Source: Fidelibacterota bacterium TMED108 (GTDB lineage: Bacteria; Fidelibacterota; Marinisomatia; Marinisomatales; TCS55). From it: a stretch of 29,416 nt of DNA. Below, one piece after another: positions 1-8,540 of the stretch. The first letter of the stretch is position 1, and the number at the start of each line of letters is the position of its first letter. The stretch lies in the NCBI GenBank assembly GCA_002172545.1, contig NHFJ01000034.1, positions 1 to 29,416 on the forward strand, read 5' to 3'. The notes beneath the pieces were generated by a model. It had not been told where the DNA came from. It made no database searches and was given only the letters and a program-made list of their open reading frames with translations. The position numbers were made by a program, and so were the translations under genes.

Positions 1-1383
1 TCTGTTCCTTGCTAAGAAATCCCAGTACAAAGTAGTAAAGGGGCAGGCGTTTTCTCCAGTGCGTTTTTTCGGATCATAAATACAATCTGAGCAATAATCG
101 CTCATTCTATTTATGTATGCTCCACCAGATGCATAAGGCTTAGTCGCCATTTGCCCACCATCAGCGTAAGTTGCCATGCCTAAAACATTTGGCAACATGA
201 CCCACTCGGCGCCATCAATGAAATGTGACCACATCCAATTTGTTACACCTTGAGGATTTAATCCGCTAGTTAAAGAAAGATTTCCAAAAATCATGAGTCT
301 TTCAATGTGATGAGTATACGCATACTCGTATAAATGATCCATGGCACCGCTTACGCACGCCATTTTTGTTTCATCTTTTTTCAGAAAAGCTGGAGGTATC
401 TCACGGCTAGCCTCTAAATAATTTACATCTCTATAATCGGGCATCCAAAGCCAGTACAAACCCCAAACATACTCTCGCCACCCGATTACTTGTCTAATGA
501 AACCTTCGACGCTGTTAATAGGCGCGTTCCCATTTTGATAAGCACTTTCTGCTGCTGCTACAACTTCAGCTGGGTGTAATAATCCGATATTTAATGAAGA
601 ACTAAGAACTGAGTGAGCTAATTTCCATTCTTTATTAAGCATCGCATCTTCGTAAGGACCAAATATTGGTAAAGCTCCATAAATAAATTCATTCAATCGG
701 ATCAGGGCTTGTTCTCTTGTTACTGGCCAGATGCCTTTAGGAACCGCTCCCCAGGCATGATCTAAATTACTTAGAACTTCTTCATCAATTTCGTCATGCG
801 TAAATAGTTCAATCGTTGGCCATTCTCGACCATCTCGAGGAGGTCGTTCACGGTTCTCGTGGTCAAAATTCCATTTACCTCCAATTGGTGAATCATTATC
901 CATTAAGATCTGTAACCGTTTGCGTTGCCAACGGTAAAAATCTTCCATTTTAAATGACTTACGATCACTAACCCAGTCAGCAAAATCTTCATAGTGACAC
1001 AAAAACTGATTATTTTTTATTATCTTAAGATCAAAACGTTCAGCAATTTTATTTCCATTCCAATTCATAGGTTCCATTAGAATAATTTCTTCAGGCATAA
1101 ATTCTTTAGAGTGACCAGTAATCCCTTCACCTAAACTTTTTGAGACCCTGTAATCAACTTCAAAGCCTTCTTGCCGAAGTTCGTCAGCAAAATGTCTCAT
1201 AGCAGAAAGAACCAAATGTGATTTTTGAATATGCCATTGGCTGTTGTTAAATTTATCTTCGATTTCAACCATCAGAATTTGCGCGTTTGTGGGGGATTGG
1301 TTGATAAGAGAAGAAATACTCCTATTAATCTGATCACCCATAACAAGAATGGTTGTTTTCTGTGCGTGTTTTTTAAGTGTCAT
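1..1383 (-). CDS. Iron-sulfur cryptochrome/photolyase (FeS-BCP, PhrB-like), 3' end cut by window
   Basis: 461 codons are present and the C-terminus runs off the left edge; about 40-50 residues are missing if it matches Agrobacterium PhrB (about 507 aa). The family binds FAD, a lumazine-type antenna and a [4Fe-4S] cluster and repairs (6-4) photoproducts or acts as a blue-light receptor. Four Cys fit the cluster: C343, C431, C434 and C447. Each lies exactly seven residues before PhrB C350, C438, C441 and C454, so the spacing is identical. The start is ATG at 1383, giving an N-terminus that reaches the DQI segment of the antenna domain; internal ATG 1200 would delete conserved sequence (SAMRHFADELR). 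It diverges from the membrane-protein gene at 1501 across a 117-bp spacer. The assignment is strong; whether it repairs DNA or signals is not visible. Confidence 0.93.
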   Translation of the reverse strand, partial: MTLKKHAQKTTILVMGDQINRSISSLINQSPTNAQILMVEIEDKFNNSQWHIQKSHLVLSAMRHFADELRQEGFEVDYRVSKSLGEGITGHSKEFMPEEIILMEPMNWNGNKIAERFDLKIIKNNQFLCHYEDFADWVSDRKSFKMEDFYRWQRKRLQILMDNDSPIGGKWNFDHENRERPPRDGREWPTIELFTHDEIDEEVLSNLDHAWGAVPKGIWPVTREQALIRLNEFIYGALPIFGPYEDAMLNKEWKLAHSVLSSSLNIGLLHPAEVVAAAESAYQNGNAPINSVEGFIRQVIGWREYVWGLYWLWMPDYRDVNYLEASREIPPAFLKKDETKMACVSGAMDHLYEYAYTHHIERLMIFGNLSLTSGLNPQGVTNWMWSHFIDGAEWVMLPNVLGMATYADGGQMATKPYASGGAYINRMSDYCSDCIYDPKKRTGENACPFTTLYWDFLARNR

Positions 1384-1413
1384 TGTTCTCTGATTGCTGA
1401 GTTCAAATGTAAG

Positions 1414-1467
1414 ACATACTGTCTGAAATTATGCTTTTACTCGTCGTTAAATTCGTCACATACTGTC
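1414..1467. repeat. Direct repeat ACATACTGTC in the photolyase divergent promoter region
   Basis: The 10-base sequence ACATACTGTC occurs at 1414-1423 and again at 1458-1467, 44 bases apart (about four helical turns), inside the 117-bp spacer between the photolyase and the divergent membrane-protein gene. Two same-face copies could be operator half-sites for a regulator serving both genes. That role is inference; the sequence resembles no operator I recognise. Confidence 0.35.
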
Positions 1468-1500
1468 GACCTAAATCATCATTTCGGTAGATTACAGATT

Positions 1501-1914
1501 GTGGCAATCGCGTATGTTCATCTAATAGCAACAGTTTTTATGGCGGGTGTCATTTGGTTCGTACAACTCGTTCATTACCCTCTTTTTCTTAGGGTAGGTG
1601 AAAATGAATCAAGAATTTACGCATCTGAACACCAGAAAAGAACATCTTGGATAGTGGGTCCTCCAATGTTGGTAGAAGGGATAACAACGTTATGGCTTTT
1701 CTTTGACCCTGTAAACGGAAGACTTCTTCCTCTCATCGGGGGGTTAATTCTGCTTAAAGTCCATCTTTCGACGATTTTTCTTCAAGTTCCGAAACACTCG
1801 GTACTCGTTAGTAGTCATTCATCAGAAGTTATTAACGCTTTAGTTAAAACAAATTGGTTTCGGACAATCGGCTGGTCTTTACGTTCACTCATTGCGTTAC
1901 TGATCATCGTATAA
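1501..1914 (+). CDS. Small four-helix membrane protein of unknown function
   Basis: A 137-residue hydrophobic protein with about four predicted membrane segments (around residues 3-22, 50-66, 72-92 and 119-136). Conserved-looking elements are the QLVHYPLF stretch after helix 1 and WIVGPPMLVEG at the start of helix 2; I recall similar uncharacterised small membrane proteins in several bacterial phyla. The frame is open back to 1225, but that part lies antisense inside the photolyase and has no membrane character. I therefore chose GTG 1501, with a weak GGTAG ten bases upstream; no ATG exists between 1383 and this point in frame. It sits two bases before the DUF2071 gene, so the two are probably translated together. 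Function unknown; divergence from a photolyase hints at a light-stress link but does not prove one. Confidence 0.7.
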   Translation: MAIAYVHLIATVFMAGVIWFVQLVHYPLFLRVGENESRIYASEHQKRTSWIVGPPMLVEGITTLWLFFDPVNGRLLPLIGGLILLKVHLSTIFLQVPKHSVLVSSHSSEVINALVKTNWFRTIGWSLRSLIALLIIV

Positions 1915-1916
1915 AA

Positions 1917-2648
1917 ATGACACAATTTCTTTCAAACATCTGCCCCGTCAATATAAAAAGGGCTGTAATGGTTCAAAAATGGATGGATATAGTTTTTCTT
2001 CATTGGAGATACCCAGTAGAGACTGTTTCAAAGTTACTTCCTAAAGGAATTGAAGTGGAAACATTTGATGGCCACGCTTGGGTTGGTTTAATTCCTTTCC
2101 AAATGGAGGATTTAGGATTCCCAATGATGCATCCATTACCTCATGTGGGATCTTTTCCTGAAGTAAATGTCAGGACATATGTAAAGTACGGAAACAAGTC
2201 GGGTGTATGGTTTTTCTCACTTGACATCAATAAAATTATCCCGACTATAACTGCAAGAACTGTTTACAAGATTCCTTACTGCTATGGAAAAGTTAGTCAT
2301 ACTAGCGTCGGAAATTATGTCACTACAAAAGCCATTCGAAGATGGCCTACTCAAGATGCTCAATCAAATATCGTTATTGAAAAACAAGAGAAAACAGATG
2401 GAAACTTAGAACGTTTTTTGACAGCACGATGGGGTTTAATTACACAATCTCCAACAAAGAAATTTATATGGGCGCCTATAGACCACTCTCCTTGGCCATT
2501 ACATAAAGCAAAATTGCATCATCTAGAAGACGATCTTGTAGAAGCTGCTGGTCTACCTAAACCTTTCGAAGAACCTCATGTCATGTACTCGCCAGGTGTT
2601 CCAGTAAGGATAGGTTTACCAAAGAAGTTGACTATTAGCAGTTCTTAA
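1917..2648 (+). CDS. DUF2071 (YqjF-like) protein
   Basis: 243 residues covering a full DUF2071 domain. Family signatures are visible: KW and FLHW near residues 21-30, FDGHAWVGLIPF at 50-61, PEVNVRTYV at 81-89 and GVWFFSLD at 96-103. DUF2071 proteins share the acetoacetate-decarboxylase-like fold, but no enzymatic role is established. ATG 1917 is preferred because it lies two bases after the upstream stop (likely coupling) and keeps the short leader usual in the family. ATG 1968 (226 aa, with an AAGGG-type site before it) is a second possibility, and the more upstream ATG 1854 would overlap the neighbour. Downstream is a strong hairpin terminator. Confidence 0.88.
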   Translation: MTQFLSNICPVNIKRAVMVQKWMDIVFLHWRYPVETVSKLLPKGIEVETFDGHAWVGLIPFQMEDLGFPMMHPLPHVGSFPEVNVRTYVKYGNKSGVWFFSLDINKIIPTITARTVYKIPYCYGKVSHTSVGNYVTTKAIRRWPTQDAQSNIVIEKQEKTDGNLERFLTARWGLITQSPTKKFIWAPIDHSPWPLHKAKLHHLEDDLVEAAGLPKPFEEPHVMYSPGVPVRIGLPKKLTISSS

Positions 2649-2654
2649 AAAGTG

Positions 2655-2689
2655 AAAACCCTCGCACGAAGTGGTACGGCGAGGGTTTT
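2655..2689. terminator. Bidirectional rho-independent terminator
   Basis: A perfect 11-bp inverted repeat, AAAACCCTCGC at 2655-2665 and GCGAGGGTTTT at 2679-2689, with a 13-base loop. The A and T tracts at the two ends supply a U-run on either strand. It lies just after the DUF2071 stop, in the gap before the convergent amidohydrolase, and can terminate both. The following bases to 2818 show no gene or other clear signal. Confidence 0.85.
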
Positions 2690-2818
2690 CGTATACAACG
2701 TACAAAGTTGAAGCTGCACAGTGTAAGTTTGAAGTTTATGCACGTTGATAGAGAATCCCTCACTCATATCTAGCTAGTTAAATTATTGTTTCGTTTTAGA
2801 AAGATAAATAACTGAAAA

Positions 2819-4552
2819 TTAAACGTCAGCTGGGATTTTTACTGTGTAAGTATCTTGCCCACTTTTAAGAATAGTCCCAGGCAAATTATCAGTTGGTTCG
2901 TTATCCATCACCGTGACAACGCCATTAACGAAAACTCTATGCATTCCTTTTACATCCGCATAGAGTCGCCCTTCACCACCAGGTAAATCATTTAAAAGAA
3001 TAATCTCTCCGGCATTAATTTTATCCGGATCAAATACAACAATATCGGCAAACCATCCTTCGCGAAGAACTCCACGGTCACGTAAACCAAATAATTCCGC
3101 AGGAACCTGTGTTATATGATGAATTGTTTCCTCAAGTGTCGTCAATGATTTCCCGTGTAGACAATCATGTAACCAACTCGTTGTGTAAGGAGCTCCAGAC
3201 ATTCGGTCTAAGTGAGCACCAGCATCTGAACCACCAATCATGACATCGGGGTGTTTCCAAGCTTCAGTTCGCATATGCCAGCTTGCTGGGTCATCATCAG
3301 TTGGCCCTGGCCACAAAACTGTCTGAAGGTCGTCGGCCAGCACAATATCTAATAAGCAATAAAAGTCGCGAACACCTCTCTCTTGGGCGATTTCTCCAAC
3401 AGTTCTTCCTTTTAACCCTTCGTTTTCAGGCGAATAGGTGTCTCCAATAACGTAACGACCCCAACCAGTTAATCTGCTGAAAACACCTGCATCTGGAGAT
3501 GACGCACGTTCTTCCATGAAGCGTCTCGTCTCAGGGTCTCGTAATCTTTCCATTCTTTCTTCAATGGGAAGGCCAAGAATCGGGCCCCAATCTGGCATCA
3601 TATTTAATCCGCAATAGGTCAAGAAACTCATGTTCATTCCAACCAATACAGGCATAGTTAGTGCAACAACTCTCGCTCCCTTCCCAGTACACGTGTCTAA
3701 CGCCTTTAACTGATTTTTGTAATCATCTGGTCGGGCTGAATCAACAGTTAAAACATTCCAATTCAACGGTCGTCGGCCACGTAGCGACATATTTGCCATA
3801 AGTTCTACTTCATCATCAGTGAAGCCATTCAAACACCCATCACTTGCCCATTCCAATGTTGTGCCTTCATATTGAGATACAACTTCGCATAAGGCTAAGA
3901 GTTCATCTTCTGAAGCAACTCTTGAAGGGACAGGATTACCATCTCCATCTTTATGGGTAAAAGCGCGTGTTGTTGAAAATCCCAACCCGCCTTCCTCAAT
4001 GCACTTTGCTAATAGCATCTGCATCTCCTGTACCTGTTCTGGAGTGGCAATTTTTTCAGTAGCATCAGGGCCCATTACTGCTAAACGAAGGGCACAATGA
4101 CCAACCATTGTTGCAACATTTAACCCGACATTTCCTTCTAGCTTCGAAAGATATTCGCCGTAACTGTTCCAGTCCCAACTCACTCCAGTTTCTAAAGCTT
4201 CGAGAGGCATACCTTCGACTTTCACCATCATGCGTCTTAGGTAATCTGCATCGTTCTCATTATTAACTGGCGCTAAAGTAAATCCACAATTTCCCATAAC
4301 TGCGCTAGTGACTCCATGTAAATTAGATGGGGTAGCACGTGGATCCCAGAAAAGTTGTGCATCGTAGTGGGTATGCGGATCAACAAAACCAGGAGAAATA
4401 ACCATACCAGTTGCGTCTATTACCTCTCTGGCTTCTCCGTTTATTACTCCAATAGCTGCAATTCGGTTGCCTTCAATAGCAAGATCTCCACGGAAAGTAT
4501 CCTTCCCCGTTCCATCTACAATGACACCACCTGTAATGAGATAGTCAAACAT
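2819..4552 (-). CDS. D-aminoacylase-like amidohydrolase (COG3653)
   Basis: 577 residues, a full-length member of the N-acyl-D-amino-acid deacylase branch of the metal-dependent amidohydrolases. The N-terminal beta domain (about 1-55) leads to the metal motif H60-T-H62-YDAQ, then GNCGFTLAP with C89, the Cys that bridges metals in characterised D-aminoacylases, and a late SDAGAHLDRM segment with the catalytic-type Asp. The C-terminal part returns to the beta domain (GWFADIVVFD). Actinobacteria and marine bacteria carry many such paralogues with untested substrates, so the exact amide or ring substrate is unknown. A GGTAGGG site precedes ATG 4552. It follows the zinc alcohol dehydrogenase by 29 bases and probably shares its transcript. 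No signal peptide, so cytoplasmic. Confidence 0.88.
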   Translation of the reverse strand: MFDYLITGGVIVDGTGKDTFRGDLAIEGNRIAAIGVINGEAREVIDATGMVISPGFVDPHTHYDAQLFWDPRATPSNLHGVTSAVMGNCGFTLAPVNNENDADYLRRMMVKVEGMPLEALETGVSWDWNSYGEYLSKLEGNVGLNVATMVGHCALRLAVMGPDATEKIATPEQVQEMQMLLAKCIEEGGLGFSTTRAFTHKDGDGNPVPSRVASEDELLALCEVVSQYEGTTLEWASDGCLNGFTDDEVELMANMSLRGRRPLNWNVLTVDSARPDDYKNQLKALDTCTGKGARVVALTMPVLVGMNMSFLTYCGLNMMPDWGPILGLPIEERMERLRDPETRRFMEERASSPDAGVFSRLTGWGRYVIGDTYSPENEGLKGRTVGEIAQERGVRDFYCLLDIVLADDLQTVLWPGPTDDDPASWHMRTEAWKHPDVMIGGSDAGAHLDRMSGAPYTTSWLHDCLHGKSLTTLEETIHHITQVPAELFGLRDRGVLREGWFADIVVFDPDKINAGEIILLNDLPGGEGRLYADVKGMHRVFVNGVVTVMDNEPTDNLPGTILKSGQDTYTVKIPADV

Positions 4553-4581
4553 AAGTAAAACCCTACCTTTTTGCTCAGAAA

Positions 4582-5673
4582 TTAACTATGGGGGAGAAGA
4601 ACAGTTCTTGCTTCAACACCAGTTTTCATAGCGTCAAATGCTCCTTGTATTCCATCTAAACCTGCAGTATTCGAAATCATTTCATCAAGTTTTAGCTTCC
4701 CACGAATGTACAAATCTGCAAGCATTGGAAAATCTTTTCTAGGTTTTGCACCGCCAGCCCGAATACCCATCAATTGTTTATTCTGATGAAGACTTTGAAA
4801 CCCATACGTAACAGTTGCAGTCAGGTCTGGAACCCCAACAGCACAGATATTACCGCCTGCTCGTGTCATATTTATAGCATCACTCAGAAGACCGGTATGG
4901 CCAACAACTTCAAATGCATGGTGAGCTCCTAAAGGAAGAACTTCTTTTACTGCAGCAACTGCATCAAAGTCATCATTGTCAGAAACGATGAAATCAGTCG
5001 CCCCAAAATCTTTAGCAAGCTGTTCTTTTTCAGGAACACGATCAATCACAACGATTTGACTTGCCCCGACAAGATGAGCTGCTTGAATAACATTTAATCC
5101 GACACCACCTGCTCCAATAACTACAACCGTGTCACCAATTTGCACTTTGGCACGATTAAAAACTGCTCCAGTTCCAGTAATAACACCACAACCTATAAGT
5201 GAAGCTGAAGCAAGAGGAACTTCTTTAGGGATAGGAATGCATTGATTCTCGTTTACGATTGTTTCCTGAACAAATGCCCCAATATTTGCAAAATTATAGA
5301 GTGGCTGTTCGCCCTCTATATACGGTTGCTTTAATCCACCCATACCTCCATTACGGCAGTTCCCAGGATGTCCGTCCTCACATTCGGGGCAATGGCCACA
5401 ATTACCAAAAGTAGACAGAATAACGTGATCACCAGTTTGGCAATAGGTTACAGCTGACCCAACCTCAACGACTTTCCCAGCTGCTTCGTGACCTGGGATA
5501 AGCGGGGTGGGCATGTAATACTTTCCATGGACGCAACTCAAATCGGAACCACATACTCCAGCAGCATGTATTTCTACCCGGACTTGTCGTGGTTCTAAAT
5601 CCCCAACAAGTTCAACATTATTTGATAAACGAATACTATCTTCAGTCGTTCCTTCAAGAATTAGTCCTTGCAT
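4582..5673 (-). CDS. Zinc-dependent alcohol dehydrogenase (MDR superfamily)
   Basis: 363 residues, the usual MDR length. Catalytic zinc ligands are in GVCGSD (C41) and PGHEA (H62, E63); the structural zinc lobe has C92, C95, C98 and C106. A Rossmann motif GAGGVG follows near residue 185, and the second beta strand ends in VVID, the Asp favouring NAD over NADP. It should oxidise an alcohol to an aldehyde or ketone, or the reverse; the substrate is not readable. I chose ATG 5673, with AGGG just upstream, because the frame back to 5733 adds a lysine-rich stretch unlike the family. First gene of a probable two-gene minus operon with the downstream amidohydrolase, and divergent from the oxidoreductase at 5821. 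Confidence 0.88.
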   Translation of the reverse strand: MQGLILEGTTEDSIRLSNNVELVGDLEPRQVRVEIHAAGVCGSDLSCVHGKYYMPTPLIPGHEAAGKVVEVGSAVTYCQTGDHVILSTFGNCGHCPECEDGHPGNCRNGGMGGLKQPYIEGEQPLYNFANIGAFVQETIVNENQCIPIPKEVPLASASLIGCGVITGTGAVFNRAKVQIGDTVVVIGAGGVGLNVIQAAHLVGASQIVVIDRVPEKEQLAKDFGATDFIVSDNDDFDAVAAVKEVLPLGAHHAFEVVGHTGLLSDAINMTRAGGNICAVGVPDLTATVTYGFQSLHQNKQLMGIRAGGAKPRKDFPMLADLYIRGKLKLDEMISNTAGLDGIQGAFDAMKTGVEARTVLLPHS

Positions 5674-5820
5674 CTTCCCTACTTTCTTACTGATATTTGT
5701 ATTTCTCTTAATAACAGTAATCAAAACATTCAACTAATACGAATATAAGACTTTGTTTCTAGTTCGCCCGATACACGAATCTCACATAACGTAAGAGTTG
5801 AAAATCATGAAAGGGCAACC

Positions 5821-6897
5821 ATGAAGAAGAATGTAGTTGTTTGGGGCACTGGTAATGTGGGTCGCCCAGCGATCCGGTCAGTCGCAGCCAATCAGGACTT
5901 AAACCTCGTAGGGGTAATAGTAAATAATCCAGAAAAAATAGGAGTAGATGCAGGTGAACTTGCTGGTATTTCTACTCTGGGAGTTACGGCAACAGATAAT
6001 CATCAAGAAGCGCTATCCGGAAATATTGACGCAGTGGTCTACACCGTAAACGCTGATTTTCGTCCTATGGAATCACTCGACGAAGTCGAATCGTTACTTA
6101 AACAAGGAATAAATGTAGTAACTACAAGCTTCTACCCGATGTACCATCCACCATCTATGCCCAAAGATCTCGCTGACCGTTTCGCCGAGGCATGTGAATC
6201 AGGAAATGCGTCCATCTTTGCATCAGGAATAGACCCAGGTTGGACTTGTGATATTCTTCCCCTTCTTCTAAGCGGAGTAAGCGCGGATATAACTGAAATT
6301 AGATCGCAAGAGATGATGAACTATGCTCTCTATGATCAACCTGATGCAGTCCGAAATCTCGTCGGCTTTGGAATGCCCATGGACCAGACACCACCGATGG
6401 TTTTAGATTTCTCTCTCCAGATGGTGTGGGGTCCTGAAATACGCATACTTGCTGATGGGCTAGGCGTTGAACTAGAAGAAATCAGAACTTCAGTTGAGAA
6501 ACGACCTCTTGAAAAAACAATTCATGTTGATGGAATGGGTGAATTTGAAAAAGGTACGATTGGGGCACTGCGTTTTGAAATACAAGGAATAATAAATGGA
6601 AAAAAAATGCTCGTAATGGAACATATCACCCGTATTGATGATGATTGTGCTCCTGACTGGCCCTATCCTCCGACTGGTCAAGGATCACATCAAGTTCAAA
6701 TTACAGGAAAACCTACACTTCAAGTAACGGTTCATGGTGAAGAGCACGGTGAACGAGGAGCAGCAGGGGGAGGAAATGGAACCGCCGCTAATCGGATCGT
6801 AAATGCAATTCCGGCCGTATGTGTATCCAATCCAGGGGTGCTTCACCCACTTGACGTCTCACCGCTTCGAGTAGGCGCTCAATTAAATACCGGTTAG
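5821..6897 (+). CDS. Dihydrodipicolinate-reductase-like / 2,4-diaminopentanoate dehydrogenase-like oxidoreductase
   Basis: 358 residues. The N-terminus has a dinucleotide-binding Rossmann start, WGTGNVG at residues 8-14, followed by a DapB-type fold; overall it resembles COG3804, which includes clostridial 2,4-diaminopentanoate dehydrogenase and many actinobacterial proteins labelled dihydrodipicolinate reductase. It is longer than true DapB (about 250-270 aa) and does not show DapB's lysine-pathway active-site signature, so a catabolic NAD(P)-dependent role is more likely than lysine synthesis. AAAGG lies six bases before ATG 5821. The stop is nine bases before the GTG of the following SDR, so the two form an operon. 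Substrate unknown. Confidence 0.75.
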   Translation: MKKNVVVWGTGNVGRPAIRSVAANQDLNLVGVIVNNPEKIGVDAGELAGISTLGVTATDNHQEALSGNIDAVVYTVNADFRPMESLDEVESLLKQGINVVTTSFYPMYHPPSMPKDLADRFAEACESGNASIFASGIDPGWTCDILPLLLSGVSADITEIRSQEMMNYALYDQPDAVRNLVGFGMPMDQTPPMVLDFSLQMVWGPEIRILADGLGVELEEIRTSVEKRPLEKTIHVDGMGEFEKGTIGALRFEIQGIINGKKMLVMEHITRIDDDCAPDWPYPPTGQGSHQVQITGKPTLQVTVHGEEHGERGAAGGGNGTAANRIVNAIPAVCVSNPGVLHPLDVSPLRVGAQLNTG

Positions 6898-6906
6898 GGA
6901 TTAATA

Positions 6907-7677
6907 GTGACTCCAGAAAGAGACCTCACGAACCTTGAAGGGAAAGTAATTACAATTACTGGCGGAAGCAGAGGTTTAGGGAAAGAAATGGCTCTTGCAT
7001 TTGCCAGATGCGGTGCAACCATAGTTATTGCCAGCAGAAAAAAAGAAAATTGTGAATCATTAGCTGCATTTTTAACGGAATCAATTGGAGTACAAGCACG
7101 TGGCGTGGAATGTCATGTAGGTAACTGGGAACAATGTGATGCTCTCTTTAAAACTGTTTACGATACATACGGGAAATGCGACGTTTTAGTTAACAATGCT
7201 GGCATGTCTCCTCTTTATGAATCGCTTACTAGCGTTTCTGAAGAACTTTTTGACAAAGTGCTCAATGTCAATTTGCGAGGCCCTTTCAGACTTTCATCTA
7301 CCTTCGGTGAACAAATGGTTAAAGATGGAGGTGGTTCAATAATAAATATAAGCTCTGTAGCAGCAGCCCAACCTAGCCCTCACGAAGCACCATACGGAGC
7401 AGCTAAAGCTGGCTTGCATTCGTTAACGAAATCATTTTCTCGCGCTTACGCCCCAAAGGTACGCGTTAATTGCATCATGCCTGGACCTTTTCTGACTGAT
7501 ATTAGTAATGCGTGGTCTGAAGCGACTCACGATTCGTTAAAAGCTTTACCATTGAAAAGAGGAGGCCAACCAAGTGAAATAGTCGGAGCAGCACTTTATT
7601 TTGCTAGCGAAGCTAGTTCTTTCACAACAGGTTCCGTGCTTAAAATAGATGGAGGGCTCATCGCTGCTCCAGGGTAA
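6907..7677 (+). CDS. Short-chain dehydrogenase/reductase (FabG-like)
   Basis: 256-residue classical SDR. The cofactor loop is TGGSRGLG (18-25), NNAG is at 96-99, the catalytic triad is S150, Y163 and K167 (YGAAK), and the C-terminus carries the usual DGG. The second strand ends in ASRK, whose Arg suggests NADP(H). The GTG 6907 start has TAGGGA overlapping the upstream stop as its ribosome site, consistent with coupling to the diaminopentanoate-dehydrogenase-like gene. Its stop codon directly touches the stop of the opposing SDR at 7678 with no base between. Role: reduction or oxidation of a ketone/alcohol in the surrounding catabolic block. Confidence 0.88.
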   Translation: MTPERDLTNLEGKVITITGGSRGLGKEMALAFARCGATIVIASRKKENCESLAAFLTESIGVQARGVECHVGNWEQCDALFKTVYDTYGKCDVLVNNAGMSPLYESLTSVSEELFDKVLNVNLRGPFRLSSTFGEQMVKDGGGSIINISSVAAAQPSPHEAPYGAAKAGLHSLTKSFSRAYAPKVRVNCIMPGPFLTDISNAWSEATHDSLKALPLKRGGQPSEIVGAALYFASEASSFTTGSVLKIDGGLIAAPG

Positions 7678-8535
7678 CTAAAGAGTTTTTGGGCGATTCA
7701 CGAAACGCTGCGCTTCTGGTGAAAAAAACCATCCTCCGCCAGCATGTGTACCGCCATCAACAGGAATATTATGACCGGTTACAAAAGCGGATAAATCACT
7801 TGCGAGGAAAAGAGCGACTCTTGCTTGATCTTCAGGCCATCCAAGCCTGCCAATTGGAGCCCACGCTTCCCACAAGTCGTCGACGTCTTCATACCCCGAG
7901 ATGTAATCAACTTGAGGAGTTTGTGTTAAATCAACTCCTATTCCATTAACACGTACTCCATCTTTCCCAAACCCAGAAGCAAGACATGTGGAGAAGTGAC
8001 TCACCGCAGCTTTCATCGCTCCATAAATTGGATCACCAGGATAAGCCCGCATTGCCTCAACAGAATGAATATTGATAATCGAACCACCATTCCCATCAAC
8101 CATTGACGGCAAAAAAGCATGTGTAACAAGAAAAACATGATGTAAGTTAATGTCGTACATTTTCTTCCATGATTCAGGAGATGAATCAATAAATCTCACA
8201 AGTGGCCTGTAATCACCGACGTTATTGACAAGAACATCAACTTGCTCGTGAACACCAAGAATATTCTTTTTGAGCTCAGTAACATCTTTTTCGTTTCTTA
8301 CATCAACAATATGTGCACGAGCTTTACCTCCTGCTGCAGTAATTTCATTTACAACCGAACTAGCGAGCTCTGAATTGATTTCAGCTATTTCTACTATTGC
8401 CCCATGTTCTGCAAATAATTTACTAATCCCACGCCCTATTCCTTCTCCACCACCGGTAATAACTGCGACTTTCCCATCAAGGAGCAGGTTCCAATTTTCA
8501 ATACTTGGAACATTATTAGGAGTTTGAGAAGCCAT
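7678..8535 (-). CDS. Short-chain dehydrogenase/reductase
   Basis: 285-residue SDR with an extra N-terminal segment of about 20 residues. TGGGEGIG is at 27-34, NNVG at 104-107, and the catalytic residues are S158, Y171 and K175 (YGAMK). The second strand ends in IAEI, an acidic residue that points to NAD(H). In its cofactor-binding half it resembles the SDR at 13218 more than the others here (both have GEGIGRGI and AEI), so these may be paralogues. It lies five bases after the COG2159 amidohydrolase on the same strand, suggesting a two-gene operon. Substrate unknown. Confidence 0.87.
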   Translation of the reverse strand: MASQTPNNVPSIENWNLLLDGKVAVITGGGEGIGRGISKLFAEHGAIVEIAEINSELASSVVNEITAAGGKARAHIVDVRNEKDVTELKKNILGVHEQVDVLVNNVGDYRPLVRFIDSSPESWKKMYDINLHHVFLVTHAFLPSMVDGNGGSIINIHSVEAMRAYPGDPIYGAMKAAVSHFSTCLASGFGKDGVRVNGIGVDLTQTPQVDYISGYEDVDDLWEAWAPIGRLGWPEDQARVALFLASDLSAFVTGHNIPVDGGTHAGGGWFFSPEAQRFVNRPKTL

Positions 8536-8540
8536 AAGAA

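Noticed and set aside
1225..1500. Upstream extension of the four-helix membrane protein
   Set aside because: Most of it is antisense to the photolyase coding region and is Cys-rich and non-family-like.
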